Assembly: GCA_024291935.2 (NCBI GenBank)
Contig: CM044318.1
Coordinates: forward strand, 84,082,001 to 84,146,000
Direction: 5' to 3'
Source: Okapia johnstoni
Taxonomy: Eukaryota; Chordata; Mammalia; Artiodactyla; Giraffidae
DNA length: 64,000 nt
Positions within the stretch are counted from its first letter, which is position 1, and each line of letters begins with the position of its first letter. Of this stretch, positions 38,001 through 51,400 are shown in pieces. The position numbers and the translations under genes were made by a program. The notes beneath the pieces were generated by a model. The model had not been told where the DNA came from and ran no database searches. It saw nothing but the letters and a program-made list of their open reading frames with translations.

Positions 38001-39632
38001 ACCTCCTTGAGCTGGGCCTGCTCTGGACCAGGGCTTCTGGGTCCCGGGGGTTTGTTGGCCATGCAGGGCCCAGTGGCAGCCTGGATGCAGCTCAGGGTCC
38101 AGCTGTGGGTCATCACTTTGTCCACATCCCTGTCGGCCCCACTGGACAGGAGGCCTCAGGGAAGATGGGCCTGTGTCTCTATCCCGGCCCCCGTCCAGGG
38201 CCGGCCCAGTGCCCGAGGCAGAGGCTTCTCTGGGCAAGAGCAGAGGGACAGGCAATGTGCGGGAGGTAGTTTGCTCAGAGGCCCGTTTTCTTGATTCCCT
38301 CACTTGGTAGGGCAGAGGAGGCAATGGCACCCCACTCCAGTACTGTTGCCTGGAAAATCCCATGGATGGAGGAGCCTGGTGGGCTGCCGTCCATGGGGTC
38401 GCACAGAGTCGGACACGACTGAGCGACTTAGCAGCAGCAGCAGCACTTGGTAGGGAGGCTGCATGGACGAGGTGCTGGAGTCCTCACATTTATTGCTGAC
38501 TCTGCATTTTCTTCTAGTCTCTGCCATCTGGACACATGCAAGGAAGTTTTGAACTGGCCAATAAAGAAGAAAACAGAGAAAAAAACCGATACCCCAACAT
38601 CCTTCCCAGTAAGATTTTACTCTTTTTTTTTTGCGTCATCGGTGGCATTCCAACGACACTCAGCCTTGATTTACAGCTCCTGGTGATTCTACCTATCCAG
38701 GCAGCAGATGCCCAGGTGCTCAGAGGGCAGGGCCCAGGTCAGGACACCTGCTCAGCCTTCATGCGTGGGGGTCTAGGTGTCTGTCTCCCACCTGGGGCTC
38801 TGAGAGCCTGTGCCGTTCGTGGTCTGGCTGCCAAGCCTGCGTTCACTATTGAGACCTGGGCTGCCTGGGGGAGGGGATGGGGACAGGAGGATGCCATCTG
38901 CCCCGGCTGGCAGGGCTCCTGCTGTGGACCCAGCCTTGAGCCCTGGTCTCGGGCAGCCAAGGGTCCTGAGCATCTCCCCATCTTGGACATGGTGCCCTGG
39001 GCCACCAGAGTCAAGGCTCCTGTACAAGGACAGAAGTGACAAGACTTCAAAGAGCTGTTGGGCTTTGGCAGTCCTGTGGGAAGGCTTGGAAGCATCCCAG
39101 TCTTTGCCACCGCAGCTGACGGGGGTCGTGGGTGGGGGGTGTGGCCTCCAGGGGGTGGAGGGGCCAGAGACAGACACACGTGTCCAGGAGCGTTGCTGGA
39201 TGGGCTGTGCCCTGGGGGGCCTCGGTGCCTAGATAGACCCCCAGAGTTCCAAGCTGCCTTTGCAGAAGCTGGCCTGGGGGGGGGGGGCGGGTTGTGACAT
39301 CATTTCTCCAGCCTGGACCCACCTGTCCACTTCACCATCAGGCTAGCAGAAGGGTGGCCTGTGAGGACCCCAGTGAGTTCACGTTGGAGGCCTGACAAAG
39401 CAGGGACCTCCCTTCTCGGGCAGAGCCTCACTGGGGTGGAGCAAGCCGGCCTGTGCTGGCCCTCAGTAAGGTGGCGCTTGGCTGAATTTTTAGGATCAGA
39501 CTTGAGTCCGTCTGCCCTGTGAGTAAGAGAAGCTGTGGTCCACCTGATCTATGTGGTTCCTGGATTTTCAGCACCTGATAGAAGCAATTCATTCCCATTT
39601 TGCATGCGTAGGATTTACTTGTGCTTTTGGTT

Positions 39633-39664
<32 letters not shown>

Positions 39665-42447
39665 TGTAGAGTCCCCCATGAGCTTGGGTCAACTAAAACC
39701 AGAGAAATTAACGAAGTACTATCCCATGCATATTTGCAGAGGAAGCCAAGGGAGCACCAGGGAGACGACAGGTCACACAGCCAAGCAGAGAGGGTGGCTT
39801 AGACCAGGGTCAGGTTCTAGACTCAGGGCAAAGTTCATGCTGAGAGAACTTGCTGTTAAATTGGGTGAGGCTTATCAGAGGCAAGCTCCATGGCTTGAAC
39901 AGCTCAAAGGAAAGAAACGCCATGCAGGAGGTTGGGGATCTTTGGCATAATTTGCGCTGAATAAAAATTAGGGTATTTGGAAGTTAGTGTCTGTTCTTAG
40001 TTGAGTTAACTAGCTTAGTTTGTGCGTTGACTGCATGATGTGTGTGTGGAGGACCTTCTCACTGCCTAGCCCTTTCCGAGGTTCCTGGCCTACGTTTCTG
40101 TCATAATCATGGAACCCTTTACCTTCTAAAGGGAACGTTTACGTGGCTAATCAAGAGTGGTTTCAGCCTGAGCTCGATGGAGTGTCAGGTGTGGGAATTA
40201 CCTCTGATGGCCCAAGGTGGGGCATCCCCTGCACCCCGAGGGTCCCCAGTGGGACCCAGCAGGGCCTGCTTCGTGCCCGTAGTGTCTACCACGTCCTCTG
40301 GCTTGTATTATGGAAGGGAGCTGGCATTCTCTGCAAGTGTGAAAGTGTGGGTCCTGGCCCAGCCCCTCCCGGCCCAGGAGTGCCAGGCCAGAGGAAATTG
40401 AGGTGCTGGAGGTCACCACGGGCCTGGGGACTCTGTCCAATGTGAGCATTTCACATTGGTCCAAGGACTTGTTTACGGAACCGTGTCCTGGATCCACCGG
40501 GGTGTACCCTGGAGGAGGCCAGCTGGGGGCATCTGGCTTTGGCATCAGTGAGACCCAGGAGAAGCCAATCTGGTTAACCTGGGCGGTTGGCCAGAGGTGC
40601 TCTGGGGCAGCTGGATCATAGGAGGATTGTGCAGGGGGCTCCCAGGCCTGCTCCCCCCACCCCAAGCCTGGGAGACCCTGCTCATACTCGGCGTGGGGTC
40701 AGGGTCAACAGGCAGGGAGACAGGCAGGGGCCCAAGTCCCTCAGCCCCGAATACCTTCCCTCTCGCGCCCCCTTCCCCATGCAGAGAAAGAGAGGGGAAA
40801 TGGTAGTCCCTCAGTTGTGTCCAACTCTTTGAGACCCCGTGGACTGCACCTGCCAGGATCCTCTGTCCCTGGGATTTTTCTCAGGGCAAGAATACTGCAG
40901 TGGGTTGCCATTGCCTTCTCCAGGGGGTCTTCCAGACTGAGCTATCCAACCCCCCACTCCTGAGTCTCCTGCATTGGCAGGTGGGTTCTTTACCACGGGC
41001 ACCACCTAGGAAGCCCTGTAAGTACATCCTATTTACAAGATGCCCCTGGGGTAGGAGTCAGTCCTGGGTGTGAACCTAGGGAGCTCTGAGGACAGAGGTC
41101 AGGGTGCCCGGGGTGTTGAGAGGCTGCGTGTGGGAATGGCCCCACAGCCAGTGGCAAGCAAGCACCCTCCTCTTTTCTGGAAAAAGATGCCAACCAGGGA
41201 TAATTTTAGGAAATGATGTTTTGAGGGAGAAGTGTGACTCTTTAGAGTGAAAAGACAGGAAGCTCTTAGAACTGCAAGACGCTAAATCTAACCAAAAGGC
41301 TATTTTTAACCCCTGCTTTCTATAGCTGTCCTCAGAAGGGTAAATTGTTCCAAATCATGTTTAACTAGCTTGATACGTGTTCCACCGGTGCTATTTCTGC
41401 CTCAGGGCCAAGGGTCTCAGGGCCGAGCTTTTGCGGACAGTGACTCTGGGGTCTGAAACCCTGACCGCCTTCTGCGGGCCGTGACTGCCCCAGACCTGTG
41501 CTGACCTGTCCTCCAGTAGGAGCAGGGTATGGTGTCCAGACAGCAGGTGTCCAAGCCCATCCACTTGTTGTCAAGCCAGCAGCCCTCCGTGTAGAGGGGA
41601 GACATCCAGTCTGCGACCCGGGATCTTTGCCCCAGACCCACACCACACACACACACCCTCCTCGGTTAGTTCAGTCCTCTGGCCACTTGGAGGGGACAAA
41701 GCAGGGAGCAGGACACAGAACTATCCAATAATTAATGCAGTAAATACAAACAGAGTACCCACCGTGTACTGCCCAGCACAGAATAATAACCTGAAAGCAG
41801 CTTGATCCTAGAGCCCTGGGCCCAAGTCTGGGCATCCTTCATACATTTCTACTCCTGTAAGTGGTCGGCTGCTTACACACCAGCATGGAGACCCAGAGCT
41901 GGAGCTGCTGCACCTGGAGGGACCTGTGAAATGGTCGAACTTCTTTGAGAATCAGAAGAAAATATATACCTAACCCAGTCTGGCTCATATTCATCCTTAT
42001 AGAAGCTACTAATGCAGGAGACATAAGAGACTCAGGTTTGATTCCTGTGTCAGGAAGATCCCCCAGAGAAGGGAATGGCTACCCACTCCAGTGTTCTTGC
42101 CTGGAGAATCCCATGGACAGAGGAGCCTGGCAGGCTACAGTCCAGGATGTCGCAAAGAGTCAGACACGACTGAAGCAACTTAGTACACACGCCCACAATG
42201 CAGTCATAAAATAGGATGTGTAATTTTTTTCTCTAATGGAGAAAGGGGTCCGTGAAGGCAGAAGTGACATGGACCCATGTAAGTCATATGGGGTCTGGTT
42301 AAAACCTCCCCACATGTATGTGTACCTACATACCACAAACATACACACCACACTCATGTACATACAACACACACTACACACACTGCATACAAGACACACC
42401 ACTGCACACCCCACAAATACACATACACACTGCACACACCCACACCA

Positions 42448-42494
<47 letters not shown>

Positions 42495-45400
42495 CCCTCC
42501 CTGGTCAGCCCTCGCACACTGGAAAACTGCTGGAACCACAGGCCGGAATGTTCCAGGCAGTGATCCGTCCTGCACAGTCCATCCGTCTGAGTCCACTTAC
42601 CTTCCTGCTTTGGGGCAGACCTGAGCCTGAGGACTGGAGTCTGGAGTCCCAAGCCCTCAGGCCTGATGCCCACGTGTGCAGAGGTGGACAGGCTCCCCTT
42701 CGAAAGCCTGGGAGCGTGGACCCTGGAAGTGCTCCTGAGGGCCAGCACACCGACTCCTGTGCCCTGAAGCTCTTTCCTGTCGTCATCCCCTGGGTGTGTT
42801 CAGCTCTTTCTGGGGTCTGGCCTGGCCTGGGTACCGAGGTGCTGTGTTCGATGGAACAGGTGCGTCCCTGCCCCCAGGACATGGAGCGTCTCCTGGGAAC
42901 GTTGAAGAAGAGCTTCCCTTTTTCCCCGTGGTCACCATGGTTACGTCCTTCACAGTGTTTAATGCTGTCCGTATAATTCCCTGGCCTGATGTCACGGTTT
43001 TTGTGTCGCTGTTTTTTTCTGCAGATGACCATTCCAGGGTGATTTTAAGCCAAGTGGATGGAACCCCGTGTTCAGACTACATCAATGCTTCCTACATAGA
43101 TGTAAGTACCCCCCAACCCAGCACGACACTCACACCTGGACCATTGAGGGTTGAGTATGAATGGTGACCACTGGACCCCTTCTTCCTGGGGCCAGGAATG
43201 TAACTTGTCCCCACTTTCCTGGACATGGTGGCCACACCGCCCCCAACACAGAGAGCATGAAAGCGCTGGGCCTTTTGAATCAGCGTCTGTGCTGAAGATT
43301 CGTTCCTAAGCTGCAGATAAGCCCAAAGGAGGCTCCTTTATGCTGCGGCTGCTTAGTCACTCAGTCACGTCCAACTCTTTGAGACCCCATGGACTGTAAC
43401 CCACTAGGCTCCTCTGTCCATGGGATTTCTCAGGCAAGAATACTGGAGTGGGTTGCCATTTCCTCTTCCAGTTGATTTTTCCACTCCAGGGATCGAACCC
43501 AGGTCTCCTGCTTGGCAGGTAGATTCTTTACCACTGAGCCACCTGGGAAGCCCATACTCATTTATATGGGCCAAACAGAACAGAAAGGACCAGTTAAATA
43601 ATTTGCAGTAAAATCATATAGAATGGATTATTAAGAATCTAGTTTAGTTGAACCTTAAAAGATCATTTAATATAAGTTACGAATTATTATAAGAATTCAG
43701 TATAAGAGAATGTGTACATATTAACCAATTAAAAAATATATATCTGTGCCTGTGTGTCTGCTTGCATATCTGGAAAGGTATTCAGAGAAAAATACTGGCA
43801 AGGGATGCACAAAAATAGCATGTTATTTCTGAAACTCCTGGCAAGGTTTCTTCTTGGTTTTCTGTGTTTTCCAAATTCCCCACAATAAATAAATGTTACT
43901 TTCCTAACCGTAAAGTCCTTCCACAATGACAATTCTGAAAAATCATAAATCTGCTTTTATTTCTCTAGGGTTATAAAGAGAAGAATAAATTCATAGCAGC
44001 TCAAGGTAAGCTTTTCATGAAGTGACGGTCTGAACGTGATTTTGGTAAAATGACATGGAAGACGATTGCTTCCTTACCTGTTTTACCTGTTACCAGCCAT
44101 TCTGGGGGCTTATACAGGCTTTTTGTATGTGTGTGCATGCTAGGTTTACATAGCTCATCAGAGTCGTCTCCCCAGGCTCAGAAGTGAAAGATGAATCTCA
44201 CAGCCTTTCCACTCAATGCGTCTGCTCCACTGGCCAGGGGTGTCCCCTCCCCTGGGAGGGGGTCAGGAATGTGGGCCCCACCCCTGACCAGCTGCTGTCC
44301 CTGAGTTTGCACCTTAGCCAGCATTCCCAGGTCATTCTGCACAGTGGAGTTTGAGGAGCATTATACCAGGGCACAGGGCTTCAAACGAGTGCAAGAGCTG
44401 GAGCTCTGAGCGTGTCCGCCCCGTGTGTGGGCAGGGCAAACAGACAGGGAGCGTGGGGGGGCATCTGTCATACACAGCCATGGCAGGTGTGCAGCCACAC
44501 GATGTGTGTGTGCAGAGAGACAGACACACAATCTGTTTCTGCGCCTGCGTGGTTTAAGCCCAGACGCCCAACGGGTGCTTGCCGTCTCAAGCACATCAAT
44601 GTGTTGATATTTGCATTAGAAATTTGCAGTAGAGATTTGCATTAGAAAACCTTGAATTTCCCTCGGCTGACTGAGCTCTACTTGACTTCCAAGTTGTTGA
44701 GCTTGGGGAGCAGCAGGGAGGGGAGTAAGTAACTTTCCGGATCGAGCCCATATAACCTTGAGGATGCTTTTAGCCGTGGAAGTGTGTTAGTGTGTAGCCC
44801 GCCAGGCTCCCCTGTCCGTGGGATTCTCCAGGCAAGAATACCAGAATGGGTTGCCGTGCCTTCCTCCGGGGGCCCTTCCTGTGAGAGCACGCCCTTAAAC
44901 CTCTCACATGACCCTCTGTGTTTTCAGCAAATCAGCATCTGCTTGGGGCTGTCATCCCTGGGAGCCAGGGCTGATGAAGCCGAGCTTCAGGGAGCTAAAA
45001 GTAGATTTCCTGCACATCCTCACTCCTCAGCAAGAGTCTTTAGAGCAGTGGGTACCAACATTCAGTGTAGATAGCAATCTTAAATGCACATTTAAATGCA
45101 CACACAAAAAATGGGCTTCCCTGGTGGCTCAGATGATAAAGAATCTGCCTGCAATGCAGGAGAGCCAGGTTCAGTCCCTGAGTCAGGAAGATCCCCTGGA
45201 GAAGAGAATGGCAACCCACTCCAGCATTCTTGTCTAAAGAAGGGACAGAGGAGCCTGGTGGGCTACAGTCCCTGGGGTCACACGGAGTCGGACACAACTG
45301 AGTGACTAGCACTTTCACTTGCCCTGAAAAGTAGGGAGATATAAGCCCACAGTCCATCAGGAACATGCCCAGCTTTTAACGTCAAAAACGTCAGAAAACC

Positions 45401-48400
45401 TGGCAAATACTTGCTGACACCAATAAAAATGTCTTTTTCATTCTTATAAGCAGACATGCAGAGGAAGTAGCCCAAGGCTGGGGCAGCAGCACAAGGGAGG
45501 AGGGGCCTCTTTTATTCCTCCCGTGCCCTCCTTAGTGTCATCCTCAGGGTCACAAAATGGCTGCCACACCTCCAGGCACTGTTGTCCCTAGTCAGGCAGG
45601 AAAGAGAGCAACAGGCAGAGGACTTTCTTCCAGGGACACTTAATCTTTTGTTCAGACCCCCTCCCCAGGGGCTTCAGCCCACATCTCACCAGACAGCATC
45701 AGTAGCTGTGAGGGTAGCTGGGAGATGCGATATTTTTTGTTGTTTTTTTTTTCAGAGGAAAGGGGGTTATACATGGCAGGTGGGTCAAGCAGCTGGCAGT
45801 GTCTCTCCCTTCCCCCACCCCCACACACAGTCTGATTCAGCGATTTGGGATGGGAAGTCTTATTCTGAGCCCCTCCGTGGCCACAAACCACTTTGACGGC
45901 TTGCAAACCAGCTCCCATTTAAACAGCCTCTGTGGCCCACAGTCGTCACCCAACTGGGTGTGCTAACTTAGCCCCCGAGGATTTCCCAGCCCCTGGGGGG
46001 GTATCAGGGAGAGAGAGGCAGGACCAGACAGGGAGGCTGTCCCCTACTCCAGTCTGGGACTCTGCAGGGAGTGAACGGGCCCATCACCCCTTTCCTTGGG
46101 GCATGTGTGGGGGGAGCAGTCATCCTGAGGCCCAAAAGCCGGGGTGACAGGCCTGGGGCTCCGGGGGCCGCTCTGTCTGACCCAGGCCATCCTCTCCTCT
46201 CAGGTCCCAAACCGGAGACAGTGAATGACTTCTGGAGAATGATCTGGGAGCAGAAATGTGCCACCATCGTCATGCTGACGAATCTGAAAGAAAGGAAAGA
46301 GGTAAGCCCAGCTTCGAGTCCCCGGTGTGTTCTTCTCGGCTGCTGCTACTTGGCTGGGGGTACGCTTACCACTTCCTTTTCCCTTCTCCCTCCTGCTTAT
46401 CACAGCAGATGAAAGAGTACCTCGGGGCTCACAGCACTTTTGTTTTGAAATACGTTGTCTGTGTTCCCAGGATCTCACTGTCCTAGTCAGTCAGACAGTT
46501 CAGTCCCTCAGTCGTGTCTGACTCTTTGTGACCCCACGGACTGCAGCACGCCAGGCCTCCCTGTCCATCACCAACTCCCAGAGCTTGCTCAAACTGAGTT
46601 GGTGATGCCATCCAACCATCTCATCCTCTGTTGTCCCCTTCTCCTCCCGCTTTCAATCTTTCCCAGCATCAGGGTCTTTTCCAGTGAATCAGTTCTTCTC
46701 ATCAGTGGCCAAAGTATTGGAGTTTCAGCCTCAGCATCAGTCCTTCCAATGAATATTCAGGACTGATCTCCTTTAGGATGGACTGGTTGTATCTCCTTGC
46801 TGTCCAAGGGACTCTCAAGAGTCTTCTCCAACACCACAATTCAAAAGCATCAATTCTTCGGTGTTCAGCTTTCTTTATAGCCCAACTCTCACATCCTAGA
46901 CTACGATATAAAGTGATGCAGGGATTTTCTTCTTTCAGTAGAGAGTCATCCCTGGTCAGCCCACCAGTTCTTACGCCATGGTGGGAGCAATGAATTTTAA
47001 TATAGAGATTTTTTACCATCTTGGAACATAACATGTTAGGCCCCAGACCATTAAAAAAAAAGTGATTTTCCCCTTATTATTCAGACCAGAGAAATGCATT
47101 GGAAAAAACAAGGTGCATTGAAGTTGTATTGATTTGGTATTTCAATGTGTTCGTTAGCTGTTTCGACTTCAAAAAGCAATGCATGTACGTTAGAAGAACT
47201 TGAAATCTCTATAAAGAAGTGCGAGTTAAGCTGATTCATTTCTTAAGTGTGCCTCCTGGACAGGACTGCCCCGGGTGGGGTGCAGGCAGTGAGCCACTGG
47301 GCAGACCCCTCATACAATTCCACTTCCAATGTGAGGGGCTGTAGGTCATGTCAGGAGGTGACATAAAACATAATGGAGACGGAAAATAAAATACAACAGG
47401 GACAGTGGAGGTCCAGGAGGGACAGAGCAAGATGCAAGGCCAGGCGGAGGCCCTGCTGGGCTCCTTGTAGGGCTCAGAGAGGCTGAGGCATCCTTATGCC
47501 TGGGAGGCATTCACTTTTCAACTCAAAGGGCACAGACCCCTGTAGAATAAACCTGAGCACAGCATGACGGGGGCTCTGGAGGTGTGGTGGAGAGGGAGAC
47601 AGCCCCCCACCCTGGGTCCTGGGCCAGGCCAGGCAGGAGGGCTCATGCAGAGGATGATGGTGCTGCTGGGTCTTAAAGACTTGGGCATGGGTTGGGGGAG
47701 CTGTGCCAGATGCAAGCAGGAGAGAAGCACTGGGGCATGTTTGTGAGGCGGGGAGCAATCTGCTGGACCCAGAACCAGGATGTCCACGCTAGGAACAGAA
47801 CGGCTAGAAATGCATCAGGGAACGAACCAGGGCTTGCAGCCTCGATACCGGGCTGACATGGATGGGCCCTGGAGGGCTTTCTCAGCAGTAAGCAGAGGCC
47901 TGCACTTCCGGAAGTGAGCTCATGCTCCAGAGTTGATTGTAGAACAGGGAGGCAGATGGGAAGCTAGCGGCATGTTCCAGCACAAAGGCCCGAACAGGGG
48001 TGGTGGCAAGTGGGACCCAGCTTGGCAGGAGACGTCTGTCCCGGGGTCTGTGTGGTCCTGGCTGCAGCCGGACATAGGTGACCTCCATCGTCACTCACTG
48101 GCCGGAGGCTGGCTGGCCTGTCCCCAGGGAAGCCCAAGCCACTTGGCTAGGGCTCAGGGTAAAGGGATCCAGGGGCTGCCCTTTGGGATGGAAGTGACAG
48201 ACCGTGGGGGAACTCAGCCGGGACAGGAGAGGGGAGGCCAGCCGGCAGGGAGGGCAGCCACGAGGTGGCCCCCAGCTCCCCCCCAACCACTAATTTATTC
48301 CACCCAGAAAAGCAACAGAAAAGCCTACAACCCCACCCCACTGTTTCCGGTTGGGGAGTGGAGAGGGGTGTTCTTTTGTTTCCACGGGAGCTGGGACAGG

Positions 48401-51400
48401 GCTGGGCAGGGCCAGCCTCCTCTGTGTGAATCCTGCCCAGGCCCCGTGCTCTCTCACCGGAAAGAGTGATGGGCGGAAGCAGGGGGTTCCCAGGCAGGGA
48501 CACGTTCTGGGGGGGCGGGGGGGCTGTGGGGGAGGTGTCCCCGCTCTCTGAGCGGATGCTGTGGCTGCACGGGCCCCGGAAGGGGAGGCTGACCTGGAGC
48601 CTGGCATCCCCTGGGACCAGCTGATCTCTGGGCCAGGCTTTCAGGGGCTGGTTTGCCAACAAGAGACAGAGGAGACCGGTGCAGGGATGGTGGGGCTCGG
48701 AAGACACCCGGGTCTCCCCCACCCGTCATCTTGTTGCCGCATTACTTGACATGACCCTGCCCCGGCTCTTCCTCTGCAGACTCCTACTGTGTTTTTCCAT
48801 CTCTGTGACTCAGACTCAGCCTGCCTTTGGGCCTCAATCTTCAGTGTCTCAGATGAAATCGTTTCTCAATAGAGTTCCCCTTTTCTGAATTGCTCACACT
48901 TCTGTTGTGGTCTCCTTGGCTTCAGCATCCTGGCTCAGTGTTGTGAAAGCTGGCATCTCATGATCTGAGGTGTCATCACACAAGCACTGGGCTCTGGTAA
49001 ATACCAGCTGACTCTTGTTTTATAGGATTATTAATCCTTATGACCTGGCCTGTGAGCTGTGCCCGGTTGGCAATGTCCAGGGCCAATGGCTTGCTGACCC
49101 CTGCAGCCATGAAGCAGGGGAGACCCCATGCCTTCAGGCCGTCCTTGTAGGAGGACACCCTGGGGTCAGGAGCTGGAGGCCCAGGCCCCACCCTCTTGTT
49201 TGTGGTCCATTTGTAGTTCTGGGGGAGGCAAAGCAAAGGAAGACCTCTCTGTGACCACGTACCCATCCAGCTCTACAAATTCCTGCATCAGTCTTATCCG
49301 TGGTTGGAGAAAAGTCAGGAGCGTTCAGCTGACTACAAGTCCATGACTCTTCCACAGAGGGTGGGTGGGATGCAAATTAAATTCGCCCTTAGTGCTGGGC
49401 AGGAAAAATGACCCACCGAATCCGATGGGCAGTGTTTGGGGAGCACGCGGTCCTCTGGGGCTTGACGAAGCCCCACCCAGGTGAGGCTGCCTCCACGTGG
49501 GTCCCCATCTCTGTAGAGTAGCTCAGCCCGACGGTCCAGTCAGTACGTGTGGTTAGCAAGGGGATGAGTAAAGGAGACATCAGAGGGGTCCGACTCCAGT
49601 CTCAGTCCTGCCGTTAACCAGCACCGATGAGGTGGAGACACACTGTCCCGGCTTCTGAGGACTGTGTCCCTGCAGCCTGCTGTGCGCGAGGCCTTGTGGC
49701 CATGGCCAGGGTGGGGGGCGACGAGGTGATGAAAGGCCCCCCACAGACCTCCTGTTTCTGTTCACTTGTCCCACGCAGGAGAAGTGCTATCAGTACTGGC
49801 CGGACCAGGGCTGCTGGACGTACGGGAACATCCGGGTGTGTGTGGAGGACTGCGTGGTGCTGGTGGACTATACCATCCGGAAGTTCTGCATTCAGTCTGT
49901 AAGTACGCAACTTCCTGCAGAGGCAGGGTTGAGAGGAGACACACGCGTGCGTGTTTTATCATAGGAAGCGCTTACCTCACCCCAACACCCCCAACCCCAG
50001 CAGCTCTCACAAGGGGAGACGAGGCTGGAGGCAGTGCCGGGCAGGGCTGCGGGACGGTCCTTTGTGGGCCACAGATGTGCGTCTGCAGGGCAGCTGACAG
50101 GCAGGCGCAAGTGACCTTGAGTCAGGGTCGATATTCCTGGCTCCCAGAGACCATCTGGGTGGAGGAAGTTGAGTCAGTTGGAGCATCCTGGGGGCGGTGG
50201 GAAGGGGTCCCTCACTCAATTACACAGGGCCGTTTCACACACTGGCATGGAGACACGAGGTTTTTCTTTGTTTTTTTTACAGTTTCAAAACTATATCTGA
50301 AACATTTCATTATTTTTCAAACTGTTTTCCTGCTAGTCACTCCTCCCCCGAGATGATTTAAGGCAGTCTTCAATAAAGACACCTATGCTCAAGGCAGATG
50401 AAATAAGAGATTTCAGAGATTAAAAAAAATTAGAAAAAAGCGGAAGGTGTTGTTATCAAGAATCAAAGGTAGAGGAGTGATGGGTGCCTTGGCCTACCTC
50501 CTCCCAGAAACACACATGTACACACACGCCCACACGCTTCCAAATACACTATATAACTTTCCATGGCTTGGGGCAGGGAACCAAACTCCTCGGTTCTGGG
50601 TAAGAAGAGTGGAGAGAGGTTTTGAGGGAAGGGTTGGGGTGGGGTGGGGTCTCCCAAGGGTAGACCAACCATATGTTTTCCCCACAAATCAAGCCGCTTT
50701 TGAGAGTGAAAGCTTATGCTGTTGGCAGTTACACAGCAACATAAAGTCGCGGCAAACTGGGACGCAGCCAGCCTGCTGGCCGATGGGTCCGTGAGCCCTA
50801 GGGCCGGCTGCAGGGAATTGCCTGGCTGCCTGGGGCCTGGCCCAGCCTGGTCCTGGCCCAGGTGACCGTGAGCCCTGCTCTGGCGCTCCTGATGCTATGG
50901 GGTCCAGTAAGCATCAGGGGTCTTCTCACTCCTGGGCATCCAGTCTTCACTGATGGACACCTCTCTGCCTGAGTACCCACGGCTGCTCATGCCTGGACGG
51001 CAGAGGGGGACCTCGAGCAAGTGTCCTTGGAGCCGTGATGCTGAGGGTGGGGAGGCGGAAGGGGCCGTCCCTCCCGCTCACGTCTCCGCGTGTCCCCACA
51101 GCAGCTCCCTGACGGCTGCAAAGCCCCTCGGCTGGTCTGCCAGCTGCACTTCACCAGCTGGCCCGACTTCGGAGTGCCTTTCACCCCCATCGGCATGCTC
51201 AAGTTCCTGAAGAAAGTGAGAACACTCAACCCCGCTCACGCCGGGCCCATCGTGGTCCACTGCAGGTGCGTACAGGGTGGGCCAGGTGGCCTCCAGGAGG
51301 GATCCAGCCTCCAGTGGGAAAGTGACCAGTGGGTGGATATCTGCATGGGCAGAGGTGTGGCTTGGGTGACCTGGAAGTACCTGCCAGATACCGGACGCAG

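Larger units (their letters stand above)
33589..38517 (+). other. PTPRE: PTPRE intron between exons 4 and 5
   Basis: 4.9 kb holding a Bov-tA, a probable old L1 piece and a BovA just before exon 5. A short A run lies at 34331 and a (GT)n run near 34793-34810. The remainder is unique DNA without coding signal. Confidence 0.85.
38609..43024 (+). other. PTPRE: PTPRE intron between exons 5 and 6
   Basis: 4.4 kb with two Bov-tA insertions, a (GT)n and a long (AC)n microsatellite. The rest is unique GC-rich DNA without coding signal. Confidence 0.88.
44006..46203 (+). other. PTPRE: PTPRE intron between exons 7 and 8 (D1 only)
   Basis: 2.2 kb with a partial and a full Bov-tA and otherwise unique DNA. 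D2 has no matching intron. Confidence 0.9.

Noticed and set aside
42236..42976. 246-codon plus-strand frame with long Thr/His runs
   Set aside because: It is produced by the CA microsatellite and flanking GC-rich DNA.
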